Below are positions 21,021 through 32,363 of a stretch of DNA of 64,000 nt, one piece after another. The notes under the pieces are model-generated. The model did not search any database. It was not told the origin of the DNA and saw nothing but the letters and a program-made list of their open reading frames with translations. The stretch covers positions 62,001-126,000 of the forward strand of contig MU128944.1 of assembly GCA_014904985.1 (NCBI GenBank), in the 5' to 3' direction. The position numbers and the translations under genes are program-made. The DNA comes from Hydnum rufescens UP504 (lineage: Eukaryota; Basidiomycota; Agaricomycetes; Cantharellales; Hydnaceae). Position 1 is the first letter of the stretch, and the number at the start of each line of letters is the position of its first letter.

Positions 21021-24000
21021 TTATACACTTCCCGAAGTAACCTCGTCGTACGTCTCGTAGGACACCCTTGACGCGCAGGCCAGACGAAATTTCATAGAAT
21101 AATCCCCCCATTCTGAGATGTATGGACGGCTCTCCGAGGATGACGCATCCTTCCCTGAAAGAGAAGAAGTGGCTGAGAACTGAATCCTGAGGTCTTGCTG
21201 GGTGGGACCAAGATACATCAGAATCCAATGATTAATGGAGGCAAGAAATGCCACATACGCTCGAGATCCTGGGCATTCAACCACTCCCAGCGATAACGCT
21301 GATAGATTGGGATTCGGCGGAATGAGGATGAGCAATCCGCGATGATACTGAGTCCATCATCGGCAACCGACGACAGCTTTGCTTGTTCAACCCCAGGAAC
21401 ACCGATAAATCGAAGACGGCGCCCCTATAAATCGGGAATATAAATGCCACTAAGCCACTAAGAATTGTCCAGAAAGAAGACATACAATTCCTTGGTGGAT
21501 AATCGCATTGGCTTCATAGGTACGGTATAGACACTGCTGGATAGTGCCAATGATCAAGTCTGATGATGGCCGACTCGATTGGTCATGATACCAGCAGTCT
21601 TTCAAGATTTCAAACAACCCAGGGAAGGTAACTTCCTCATTTGATGGTTCATAGGGGGGTTGATGCTCAAGTATAGCCCGCATCAGGGGACCATCTTTAG
21701 AAATTTGGTGATAAGGTTCCCGGTCAAACAGAATCTACACCCAGTTAACAAATGGAAGTTAGACACAGGGGGCAGCATGGGCCGATTGCAAGCAAAAAAA
21801 CCCCCACCTGTATACAAGTGCATGCATATGCATATATGTCTGTCTGCACAGTTCTTGTGCTGTCATCAAGAAGTTCTGGAGCCAAAAATCGCAATGTCCC
21901 AGTAAAGTTTGATGAAGTGAAGCCTGTAGGCCCCCCATCAAGAATTATGGAGAGGCCAAAATCACAAATACTGGCTTTTCCTTCTGAATTGATCAGCACA
22001 TTAGGCTGGGCCAGGCAATGTCAAATAGTCAGATATAAGGCCCAACAATAGATGAGTGCATTCAAACATACTCCTTTAAGGTCCCCATGTATGATTGGAG
22101 GTCTATGTTTATGCAAGTACTGCAATCCCAGTGCCACATCAGCACACTATGAACAGGAAAGTTAGTGGATGGTGGAGCTATATTCAACAGCAAGAATATC
22201 TATCAACATCAACCCACAAGAACCTCTCGATTGATATTTGAATTATTTTCCAAAAAATCCAGGACATTCCCGTGAGGGTATGCCATTGAAACAAGACCAG
22301 GCCCTTCAGGTTCTTGAGTATGGCCTAACAGTGTGACCACATTCTCATGATGGACTTGGGCCCATATGCGCATTTCTGCACGCAGATGCTGTATATTTTG
22401 ATGAACAAAGTTCCATCATACAATGGGGATGGAACTACCTTGTAGAGCTTCCGTTTGGCTATGTTCTCATTTGAATTTGGGGTGCGAAGTACCTTGATAG
22501 CAACCTAGACAGTTTGTTAGAAAATGGCACTGTGAATATCACTAATTGACAAGAGAACCTGAAGAGATTGATCAGGATTGTCGGGGGTAGGGAAGGGTAA
22601 GATGCCTCTCCAGACGGAGGAGTAGCCGCCTGTAGCCATGGATACCGAGCCCAAGCGAACAGTGCGTCCAGTTAAGTCGGGAGAGTCAGTGGAACTGGAT
22701 TGTCCATTTGATGATGAACTAGCTTCATTGGTTCTATTTTGAGATTGAAGCGAGCCAAAAGCATAATTAATAATCAAAACTAGGGTGGAAATAGACTAAC
22801 ATATTTGCTTGTCCTCCCTCCAGTTTTATAATAGGCTCACCAGACATGGGATCCCACAACCACTGGGCATCAGTGGAGCCCGACGCCAGGTGTGATCCAT
22901 CAGGCGACAATGCGTGTAAAGTATCCCAGTTGGACAGCCATCCGCGCTCGCGATATGCTTTGGAGAATATAGTATCGTTCGATATGAAAGCCTCGTACAC
23001 ATACAGCGCACTCCCTCTGATTCTTTCACCATGAGTGAGAATAAATTGATATGCATCATAAAGGATTTTTACTAGAATCAATTTGCATTTCGAGTTTCTC
23101 TGTTATCAGAATCATTGTCCTGTCAGAACCTGGTCCGAGGATCAATAATAAATATTCATACCGCCCAGTGGTGCGCGTCTCGAATGGAATCCACAGCAGT
23201 GGAAATGCTTCCAATTAGGCTCATTGCTTCGAACCACCATAAAATTGATCGCATTGAGAACGCCTCCAGCGCCTCCATCATCTTCTCCTCTCCCAATTCA
23301 ACACGCGATAAATGTGACGCCCAATATCGGCATGCATACCGCGCCTCTGGAGGCAGTGCCTTTCCACTTTCCATTCGAATCCATCTACTTCCCCGTTCCG
23401 CAGTAGCGGATCTGATATCCCAGCTACGTCCTGCCTTAGATGTATCGCCATGAGTTCAAAGCATCGGATGGCATGTCGTAGTTCTTGTTGAGGGACAGGA
23501 ACAATTACGAAGTCCGCCATAGAACATCGCGTAGCATCGGTAATAAATTCGAGAAAGGAAGGATGATAAATACGAGGCGCGTCCTCAATATCGGAGGGGA
23601 GGACAATGACGGAGTGAAGAGTGCGCAAAGTAGCCTCAACGACATCATTTTCGTACTGAACAAATTGAGCCAAGGAATGCAGCGGGAGGGGCGTGCATAA
23701 CAATACAAGACTCCCGACGACGATCTGAAACCGCTCGGAACTGCCTCGACGATTATACGGGGAAAGGGAGTCGTGGAGGACCCGCATATACAGGTCATCT
23801 AGGAGTGAATATGGGGTCACCCCGGCCTCTCGGGCCGACTGTGCATCGAGTATAAGACTTAGATGTCTTCGAGGATCTCGCACACGAGGATCCGCAATGA
23901 ATTGGATCGCTGAAGCCGCATAAGCGAATAGTCCCCAGATTTCTCCACGAGTGACTTCCGTTGGATTTCCGTCGCCCAATCGGTGGGCATACGAAGACCA

Positions 24001-24913
24001 AGTTTTGCGGAATTTTGGCCAATTCAGTAGAGATGTAAAAGTGGATATCCTGTTGAATGACAGAGGCTTCGACATCATGAAGAAGTGTCTTCTCAAGGTT
24101 CAGGACTTGGTTGAACATGGAGGATAGGCTAGGATGTGGACGGCTTGTGATCAAGATGCGTAGGAAAGGTATTTGGATCACGTGTGAAAACACAAGTCGA
24201 AGAATATCTACAGCGCCATTTCCTCACACTCGTCGAGAGCGTCGAGGATGATAAGTATTGGGCGTCGAAGTGGATTAATTTTGAGGAGAGGAACCAAGAT
24301 CAAATCGTGAAACTGAGACCGTAGTTCCCTGTGCCCGGCTGTCGGATCATATCCTAGCGCGTCCGAAATGACATTCTTGAACACAAGATCTGATTGCGCG
24401 AGTTGGAAAGCGAGTGTTGGGAATACGAGGCCGGGTCCTGTAAAGGACCACTGCCTCGAGTAAAGAAGAAACTGGCACCTAGTGTGGCTCTCTCGTGTGC
24501 TCGGTTGGCGACGGTTTTGGCTATGCTTGATTTCCCGATGCCAGCCAGTCCGCTGAGCCAATATACAGGTGATCTTTCGTCATTAGCGCTCTCCGACCAT
24601 GACAGAATGTCCTCCAATATAGCAACACGAGTGCCCTCAAGACACGACGGAATATCCTCGCGACCAGAGTCGTACCCAGCATACATCGCACGAGGGAGAG
24701 ACATTAAGAGCGTGGTGGCATTAGGTCCCGAGCCTGGAAAAGCATTGAGCAAGGATAAAGGAGGGCTTTGGGCGCTCATTATTACCATAGTGTATATGGA
24801 CATCCCCTCCACTAATACCAACCCCACCCCCACCAGTAGCTGAGGAGAAACGCAAATGAGTACTAGGATGAGCGACTGAAATATAACTCACCGATTGCGA
24901 ATTTAGGTGGCAT
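21021..24913 (-). CDS. NACHT NTPase - single WD40-like unit - TKL-type protein kinase (NLR-like fusion)
   Basis: Reading from 24913: MPPKFAIATGGGVGISGGDV, an intron, then TRVAILEDILSWSESANDE and the P-loop YWLSGLAGIGKSSIAKTVA; Walker B LIILDALDEC; ITSRPHP; IWGLFAYAASAIQFIAD; and the conserved linker ARYACRYWASHLS with LWWFEAMSLIGSISTAVDSI. An intron joins YQFILTHGERIRG and one WD-like unit, LSPDGSHLASGS to LWDPMSGEPIIKLEGG. A 67-bp intron (22800-22734) then joins in phase to a Ser-rich linker and a kinase: glycine loop ATGGYSSVWRG, VAIKVL (Lys), IIHGDLKGPNVLIN (catalytic loop with HGD), DFG and APELL. The stop is at 21021. The NACHT half needs about four one-base corrections (near 24440, 24222, 24010 and 23352); the kinase half needs none. 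A second, separately transcribed kinase gene starting near 22777 is the alternative. Confidence 0.75.
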
Positions 24914-25835
24914 CGTAATCAACAGGAAGGACGAAATTCAGTTCCTTGTCAAGATCGGCTAAGCAGGGTCACTCGCGGATTTCGAAGGGGGATAGGAGAA
25001 AGCAGCCTTCAATCGATCTATATCTCACTGTGATCTAGGCCAACAGACCGTGGCGGCAAGACTTGGAACACAGGCGACCCCGCGCTTCGAGGTGTTGAAA
25101 TTCAGCTTGCTCACGTGTCGCGAAAGGCTACTGGAAATAGCCGCAAAAACTGGCCTGTCAAGTGCGAGCCGACATGGAATAATCCAATCTCTCTTCGTGC
25201 TTCCTCCCTCGGCATGCAAGGATGATTGCCCCACCATTCCATATCCACACATCCCATGAGACCTCATGTCCAACATGATGCTTCCTGTTCCCCACTCTTA
25301 TTCTATATTCTTTGTATTGCAATTTCAATGGCACTCATGGATGGATGCAACACACGCTCTGCATAAACCGAGGCCCACAACTACAGTGTCTAGCTCCGAC
25401 CCATACTTCTCCACTCCGCACTATATTGTGCTTGAGTGGTTCTGAGAAAGGAAGCCCGTGCGAGGTTTGGGAGGATGGACACTTGCCCGTGCGGTATGGA
25501 AACCCGCTGCCTCGGTTAAGCCTCGAATGGTCACCCTGATGGTGCCTTGGGTAGGGTTGTTAAAGGTCCTTGATCTATCCCGACCCTCTTCGCTTCCTCC
25601 GAGTCAATTCATTTATTTTACATTTCTGCATTTGGTCATCGTATTCCAGTACGTTAATACTTAGATTCTCCTTTTGCTCTATCAACACCAAATAATTCAG
25701 ATGTTTTCTTGCAGAACTGTTTGACGCGAATTGTGCATTTCCTGCCAATTCTGTCGTCCATGCCTTTTTTCTATAAATTGCGTATCCCCCCCCCCCCTCT
25801 GCAGATCCCCCACATCTCTTCCCCACGCATCCATC
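24914..25835. promoter_or_regulatory. Shared upstream region with TATA box of aquaglyceroporin 2
   Basis: This is the divergent promoter region between the minus-strand NACHT gene and the plus-strand aquaglyceroporin copy. TATAAAT at 25772-25778 lies 64 bp before the ATG at 25836, followed by a 12-base C run and a CT-rich stretch. Other open frames in this interval have no family signature. Confidence 0.45.
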
Positions 25836-27301
25836 ATGTCCGTGTCCATATCCTCCTACGCACCGAGCCAAATTGCCGACAAGCTCCCCGCCGCCCATTC
25901 AACTCCCCCTCTACTACTCTCCTCCAGCTTGGATGCCAAATATTGTAAGGAAGATCCTAACCCATGGGCGCAATTTCGCAAACACTATGTGCGAGAGGCG
26001 GCCTCCGAATTCCTGGGACTATGATACTTGCTATGTATGTGATCCAAGATAAGAGACCGCTGATTGTCTTCGCTGACTGATATTCATTCATGCACTTAGC
26101 TTTGCATGTGCCTCTGCATGTCAAGTTGTTCTCTCATGTACGATCCTTATCTCCACCTCGATCCACTGTCAATTACACTGATTTCTTCGTTCTTCCTCAA
26201 CAGCATCCCCGGGAGTTGCTTCGAGTCCGAAAGGGGTGAGTAGGGTTCTCTTATTATAATTATCAATGATGCAGCCTTCACCTTCGTTCCTGCTCCAGGA
26301 ATATTTATCAATCGCCTTTGGTGGTGCCGTAGGAATTGCCCTTGGTGTCTGGGTCTCGGGCCCTAGCGGCGGCCATGTCAACCCAGTGGTGCGTTTCATC
26401 CACCAATACCACGATGCCTCGGTGGCATACTGAGTGTTGGAACACAGGTGACATTGTCCTTGGCTGTATTCCGAGACTTCCCTTGGAAAAAGGTCCCCGT
26501 TTACGTGCTCTCTCAGATCGGGGGCGGCTGTTTGGGCGCCTTGTTGGTCTACTCAAATTACTTTCACGCAATATCGATCGTGGACCCCGATAAGACTCGG
26601 CTTTCTGCCAGCCTCTTCACCACTTACGCCCTTGATTACGTGCCTGCAGGTGCAGATTCTTTGGTCTTACCATTCGTCGACACGAATCTGAATCACTCAA
26701 TTCTCAGCTGCCTGTTTCTTTTCCGAGTTTCTTGGTACTGCGGTCCTAATCATGGTATTATTCGCTGTCTGGGACAAGGACAACGGACCACCACCAACAG
26801 GACTTGTGCCTTTGGTCCTTTTCATTCTCCTCCTCGGGGAGGGGGTGGCCTTGGGAATGGAAACCGGAGCCAGTCTCAATCCCGTACGCGTTACAGCAAA
26901 AATATTATTCCCGTTGATGAGAGAGCGCTTGGAACTGAAGACCTTTCTTAGGCGCGGAATCTGGGTCCTAGGATCGCTCTAGCGATGGTCGGATACAACC
27001 GTCACATTTTATGGAATTACCGCTCTCAATACTGGTTATGGACGGGCATCCTGGCCCCGCTGACCGGAGGACTGGCGGGTGCCTTTGTGTACGACGGGCT
27101 GCTCTACGTCGGGGCGGATTCAATTTTTAATCGATCGTAAGCTCTCCTATTTGGCTTCTTCCCGTTTTCAGAAATTGTGTTCAACGGACTCTGAATGAAT
27201 GGATGAATGGGATGCTTTACAATCCCTGTAGAAGCGAGCAAAAGAACTCTGCCTCGGACGGGCCGGCCTCGAAAACTCGCATCGCCACAGAAGCTGTCTA
27301 A
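25836..27301 (+). CDS. Aquaglyceroporin (MIP family), copy 2, with altered NPA motifs
   Basis: Paralogue of the channel at 18782, with the same intron positions. It starts MSVSISSYAPSQIADKLPA and runs through FRKHYVREAASEFLG. There the frame slips by one base at 26015-26017 (CTGGGACT where copy 1 has the longer form), after which TMILAM, CQVVLS and SSPGVASSPKG follow. Loop B reads GPSGGHVNPV|VTLSLAVFRDFPW, so the canonical NPA is NPV. Later exons give ETGASLNP and, after an intron, ARNLGPRIALAMVGYNRHIL, so loop E reads NPARN where glycerol facilitators usually have NPARD. The final intron leads to EQKNSASDGPASKTRIA and TEAV, stop at 27301. Apart from the single-base slip the gene is intact. 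Confidence 0.87.
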
Positions 27302-27748
27302 AATCAAATACCAATGTGTAGTATTCTCGATTTCATGCATCCCTGTCTCCTTTCTGCGCTGGATGTCTTTTCTTTTCTTTCCCCTCTGGCATTAGCGCAT
27401 GGTAGTTGTGCTATCCATGCGAAAAGTCGGCACCGTCCCATATTCCCATTGTTCCTAAATGATTGATGTCTCCCTTCCTGCCTTTATAATATACATTTTT
27501 GGGTCCTCTGCTACTGCAAAATACATTCAGGGAGTTCCCCAGAATACGTATAAAACATATTAAGACAATTAGCTAAATCATCCCGCACACCGAAGAGGCA
27601 TTATACAGTACCGTTAATCATGCTCAGTATTACTAGAAACACACTGAAATATTGAGGAACAATATCAAAGTACGCAGAAGCTCAGCGATCAACACCCCGA
27701 GCCTGAACCCCACACCCGAACAGATTTGGAAGGGAGGGGTGGGGGTGA
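27302..27748. other. Intergenic, convergent 3' ends
   Basis: About 450 bp between the stop of aquaglyceroporin 2 and the stop of the arrestin gene. AT-rich, with no supported gene. Confidence 0.4.
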
Positions 27749-30700
27749 TCAAGACGTGGCAGAATACGCTGGTGGAATTTCCCCAGCTTCGCTCTCCTGT
27801 CCAGCCACGAGCCTCGCAAACTGCTCGGTCCTCAATATCGCACCCGCATCCAATGTGGCCATCCCATCCTAGGAGCAGCGACAGCCGGTGGTGGTGAAGA
27901 AGACCTCCTTCGCCGAAGTCGGGAACAACGGTCCGTGGGCCATCATCAGCGATGGAAATTCGGGAGCAGCGGCATCTCTACGTGGTCCCGTGGGATGATG
28001 GGTCCAGTCGCCGATAAAATGGCTCGTGCCAGAGCCGGATGCAACAGTGGACGTACGTGATGGATCAGGGGGCCGCCTCAGGTTCGAGTGACGAGAATTG
28101 GAACAGCTAGCGGTGGACCCTTCTGTCCCTGGCGTCGCCGAGTACGCGGGAAGGTGTGTGACTTCGGTTCGACATTGACACTACCCCAGATGAAGATGCG
28201 TTATTTTTTTTAAGGGCGACAAAATGGCAATACCCACAAAAAGGAGAGTAATACATACACTTAAGATATTCACGGGCATCTCGACTGTAATGTCAAACAT
28301 TTTGGACTTCTTGCCATTGCTGTCGTACTCTGATATGCCAGTAGAGACTTGTAGTCCAACTCTGAGATGGTGGACGACAACAATCGGGGCACCCCGTAGC
28401 TTGTTAGTGAAGTGGATCCCTGACGAACAGTCCGGAACAGGAAGGTTTAGACTGAGCCGCCACGGTCCACTGGGATTAAGCAAATGAGAGCTGATCTCGG
28501 AAGATTGCAGCAGTGCCTCAGTAGATGCCAGCGCGGGAAGGGGCCGGCCGATTCAGGCCGTGCATATTTCGCAAGAGGGGAGGATGCGGCAGCCATCGGC
28601 AAATCTGACAATATTGGTAAAAGCCTTGGCTGCTTGTCTTTATCTGGTGGACTCAATACTAGCAATTCGAACTGACGCGGGTGTTCGTTCCGGGACACTT
28701 GTCGTCCATGCGCATAATAATGCACTGGGTGAAATTTTATGGATAAGGTCGAGGGAGAAATGAACCACAATGCACTCACCTTTTTCTGCGAAAAGATGTC
28801 GTAAATGCTTGATTTCTAAGGGCTACGGAATTATCGTACCTTCCAGATGAGCAGTGATTCGATGTATTGAAATTTTGTCGAGTGGCATCAGTACGAGATT
28901 CAGAGGTATCATTCCGCCAATGGGAATTGCGGCACCCTCCATGTTCAGGACATACTGCAGCCGTTCCGCCCACTGGCGCTCCACGAGAAGATTGCTAAGC
29001 TCATTATCATCGTCTGGACCAACGCAAGATACCACAGTCACGGGGGTCGATGCTGTAAGCTTCGGCATAAACGTCCCAGCACGATGTACAGTGGCTTGCA
29101 GCCGATAGGATACTTGTCCAAAATCGCATATAAAGGAGGGCGGTGAATCGGAAGGAATCATGAACGAAATTGGGTACGTATACGTCCCTAAATCCAATGT
29201 ATGAATAAACAAAGTGCCGAGAAAAAGCGAGCGGCATACCCTTGCTGAACTCGGTCCATCCATCGGCCTGGGGTAATTCCGGTGCTGGGGGTTGATCAGG
29301 AATGAGGTCTCCGAGTGGCATTATTGTCGGATTTCTGCCTCGCGCTTCATTACGGTCTGGTGCAACCCTGTCCCTGAATCCTTCACTTCTATCACGGCTG
29401 GACGAGCCCGCCCGACCTCTTCCGAAGCTCTGCTCACGACGGTGACCCGATGAGGGTTCTAGCGATCCGAGGCGACCAGTACTAGGATATCCGCGTGAAG
29501 CCGAACGGTCTGAAGATCTTCGTACGCTATCTACAGCATCTACGACGTCCTGACTGACTTCTCGTATCAGGCTAGACATCACAGACCATCCGAACCCCGA
29601 TGATCGACCATGCCCACGACCGCGTTCACGACTGCTTTCGTCACTGGTATCTCGAGTATTGCGACGGGGTTGAGGCCCAGGCATAGAAGGTGCAGGAGGC
29701 GTCGTTCTAGATACTGTCGGCGGGAGGCTATATGTTCTCTCGCCCGCGTTCGACAACCTTGTCCGCACCAGAGATGGGGACACGCGATGGCCAGGCGCCA
29801 GAGGAGAACGGAGGTGGGTTTGAGCTGTAGGGGATTCAGAGGGGATCCCGTGATGATTGCTTGCGGGGGAAGAGGGACCTTCAGATGCGCCATAAACATC
29901 ATCTATCGTTGGAATTGAAGCGCTCGGCCGATCATGATGATCCACGAAAACCGGATAACTATCTTCCGAATCGAAACTGACACGTCTGGCTGACCGTCGG
30001 CTCGTCTTGGCAGCATTACTGGAAGCAGACGAAATTACTGATGGGGAAGAGCCTGCAGCACTATCTGGCTGCGAATGACCAAGTGAGATATTCGATGCAC
30101 CAGGATCTGTATGTGGGGGAGGATTTGACACCCTGACAGGCATAAAGAGTTGACTGTGGCCTAAATTGATGTCATTGTTATCAACTTCCTCGTCATCCAA
30201 TATGTGAGCTGAAAAGCAAGTGTAATCAATCTAAATTATCCAAGGGAAAAGGTGTGCTACGAATCAATCTTACGTGAGGTGAACGTAGCTGATGCCAGGG
30301 GCTATATAACTGTGGGGTGCGTTACGTAGACTCACATGGAAATGCTGGGAGGATCCAGCAGAATAGGGGGGTGACAGTTCATGAGGGATTGTTTCTTGCA
30401 CTAACGGCATTCGACGGGAACCCCAATGAGGCATGACAGATTCCGACCTGTTAGGACGAGGGGGATATTGCTCCGAGTCTCTCTCTACACTAGTAAGTTC
30501 GGGCATTTAGAGAAGGTACGTTATACATTCCGTCTCGTTCATCACTGACTCCTGGACCAAGAGAGTGAGCCCGCCTTTGGACGGAGGAGGAATCCAACAA
30601 AGAAGTTTTGATAGAAAGAATGGACAACTCCTCCCTCAGTTGCATGCGACGAGGACCAATTCCTATACCAAATCCATAATCAGTGGCATTCCCGAGAAGC

Positions 30701-30918
30701 ACTATTGAATCATCCATGCCTTCAGGCCACAGAGTGACAGAATGACCCTCTAAAGAAACCTCAATGGCCGTGATCTTGGTGCGTTTTGTCAGATTCAGGA
30801 CGAGAAGACCGCGGACCAGTGCCGAGGGCACAAGTTCACTGTTGCGATCCCTTAGATCCCTATCGTCCTGGCACGGCCACGAAGACATGGGGCTCAGTAA
30901 GACGAATGGAAGTGACAT
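27749..30918 (-). CDS. Alpha-arrestin (ART/Rog3-type trafficking adaptor)
   Basis: Cytosolic adaptor that brings Rsp5-type ubiquitin ligases to plasma-membrane transporters. The N-terminal arrestin fold shows LVPSALVRGLLVLNLTKRTK, ITAIEVSLEGHSVTLWPEG and RRMQLREE. A roughly 300-residue Ser/Arg-rich insert (29300-30200) follows. The C-terminal fold gives GTYTYPISFMIPSDSPPSFI, CDFGQVSYRLQATVHRAG and PIGGMIPLNLVLMPLDKI, then TNKLRGAPIVVVHHLRVGLQ and DITVEMPVNILS. An intron joins CQCRTEVTHLPAYSATPG. A final 43-bp intron (GTCTTC to CCTAG) skips an in-frame stop and yields FARLVAGQESEAGEIPPAYS, with a PPAY motif suited to WW-domain binding and a stop at 27749. All frames join. The start at 30918 (MSLPFVLLSPMSSWP) is my best choice; longer N termini are open. 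Confidence 0.85.
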
Positions 30919-31179
30919 AAAAGGGGGCACAGAATGGCCTAGGAGTAGCAGAAAGAGTTTCAGTGTCCTTGTGTATCCAAATCTCTGGGCAAGGGGATAA
31001 CGCACGTTCAAGTCTTCGGCCCCAACAATTAACCGCTTATATACTAGACAAGGCGCCGCGCGGTGGACGTTGCTTGCAAGCGATTCCAGGGGCGCGGAGA
31101 CCGGGTTCAGTGAGGCTGGACAACAAGTTGTCATCAAAAACCGAACTCCGAACCAATCAAAGTTCATCTCTGCCGTCAT

Positions 31180-32363
31180 TCCTGACCGAAACTCACGTGC
31201 TGCCCCCTGTCGGATTCTGCCGGTCTCGACATTGCAGCATGCGGCATTTCCCAGGTTATGTAATTATGCAAGGTAATTCGCTTGAAGACGCCAGAATCTA
31301 TCAGCCGTTGCATGTCAGCGGAAGAGGTGATCAGGGCGCGAGGCCTCAAGGCTGAATTGCTTGGATTTCGTATGATGACGTCACACTACTGACCTTTAAT
31401 CACCAGGCACCGGCTTACAGCATGCCCCATGCCTTGTGACATATGACCAGTTGCTATAGCCCGCCCTCCCCCACGTGGCCTGGATGGGTGTGACCTCCTA
31501 AGCCCCACAGTCTCTATGACCCGTGACCCCACCCGTCTAAGCCTTGCTCCAGAACCTCGTGACCTGTGACTGGGGCTTACGGTCGTAACACTATACTGAT
31601 CGTACATGCGACTCGAGCGACTGCCACAACTGAAGGCGATCTCACTCGCAAAAATGACTGTTCCAAGGCGTCACCTAGTGTCCGTTCGATTTCTTGTGCA
31701 TGCTGTCTGACTTGTTCAATATCGAGACTGTTGTTTCCAACACACTTTACACTTACACGACCTGCACCAAACCACACGGACCTTATCTCACTGCCCTACA
31801 TCAAAAGAATACGATTTGATCCTCGCACTCCGAACCCACCCCCCGTCCTGAGCCTACATCCCATCCGGGAATCTATGCGAAAACAAGGATCGACTATATA
31901 TGGGATATAAAAGTCGCATAGAGCATATCTAAGATACGATATACAGTAAATCTAATATTTCAATGGACATACATATCGTCAATTCTGGCCTTGTTTTAGC
32001 CCATCCTAAGGATCCGTCTTCCCGTCCACTCGATGCCCATATGCGAGCAACAGACTGCACTTTGGATGAGCCTCCATATCGACTCCACTGTTCCCGATGG
32101 TTGGAGCAAACTCTTACGCCCCGCCGCCGCCCCCCCCCCTAAGATGTTGTTTTAGCATGATTTTGCCTGGATACCCCGAAAAAATTGCGTCCACAGCGGT
32201 TTTCTTCTAGAGACTGGGACGGCCCGTTAGAAGGAGGCGCAGACCAGATGTGCGTGAAACAAGGACGAGAGACATTTCAGAGGCCAATGACCTGACGTAT
32301 CCCGTGCTCGCACTAAAGTAAGCATGGCAAGAACAATATGGGCGCCTCGCGCAGGCAAAATAT
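31180..32363. other. Intergenic; possible unrecognised short minus-strand exon
   Basis: Mostly without signal. A minus-strand stretch at about 31577-31777 reads LDIEQVRQHAQEIERTLGDA then LEQSFLRVRS, a charged amphipathic pattern that looks protein-like, but I found no start, partner exons or family. A C run lies at about 32131-32139. Confidence 0.3.

Noticed and set aside
22767..22800. A 21-bp intron between the WD and kinase parts
   Set aside because: Too short for fungal splicing; the 67-bp intron using the acceptor at 22734 closes the same frame with normal length.
29610..29918. Arg-rich plus-strand ORF within the arrestin gene
   Set aside because: Antisense to the Ser/Arg insert, with no signature.
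31386..31607. Region with GGTCAC/GTGACC words considered for a tRNA or regulatory array
   Set aside because: No cloverleaf or box A/B pattern could be built, and spacing of the words is irregular.
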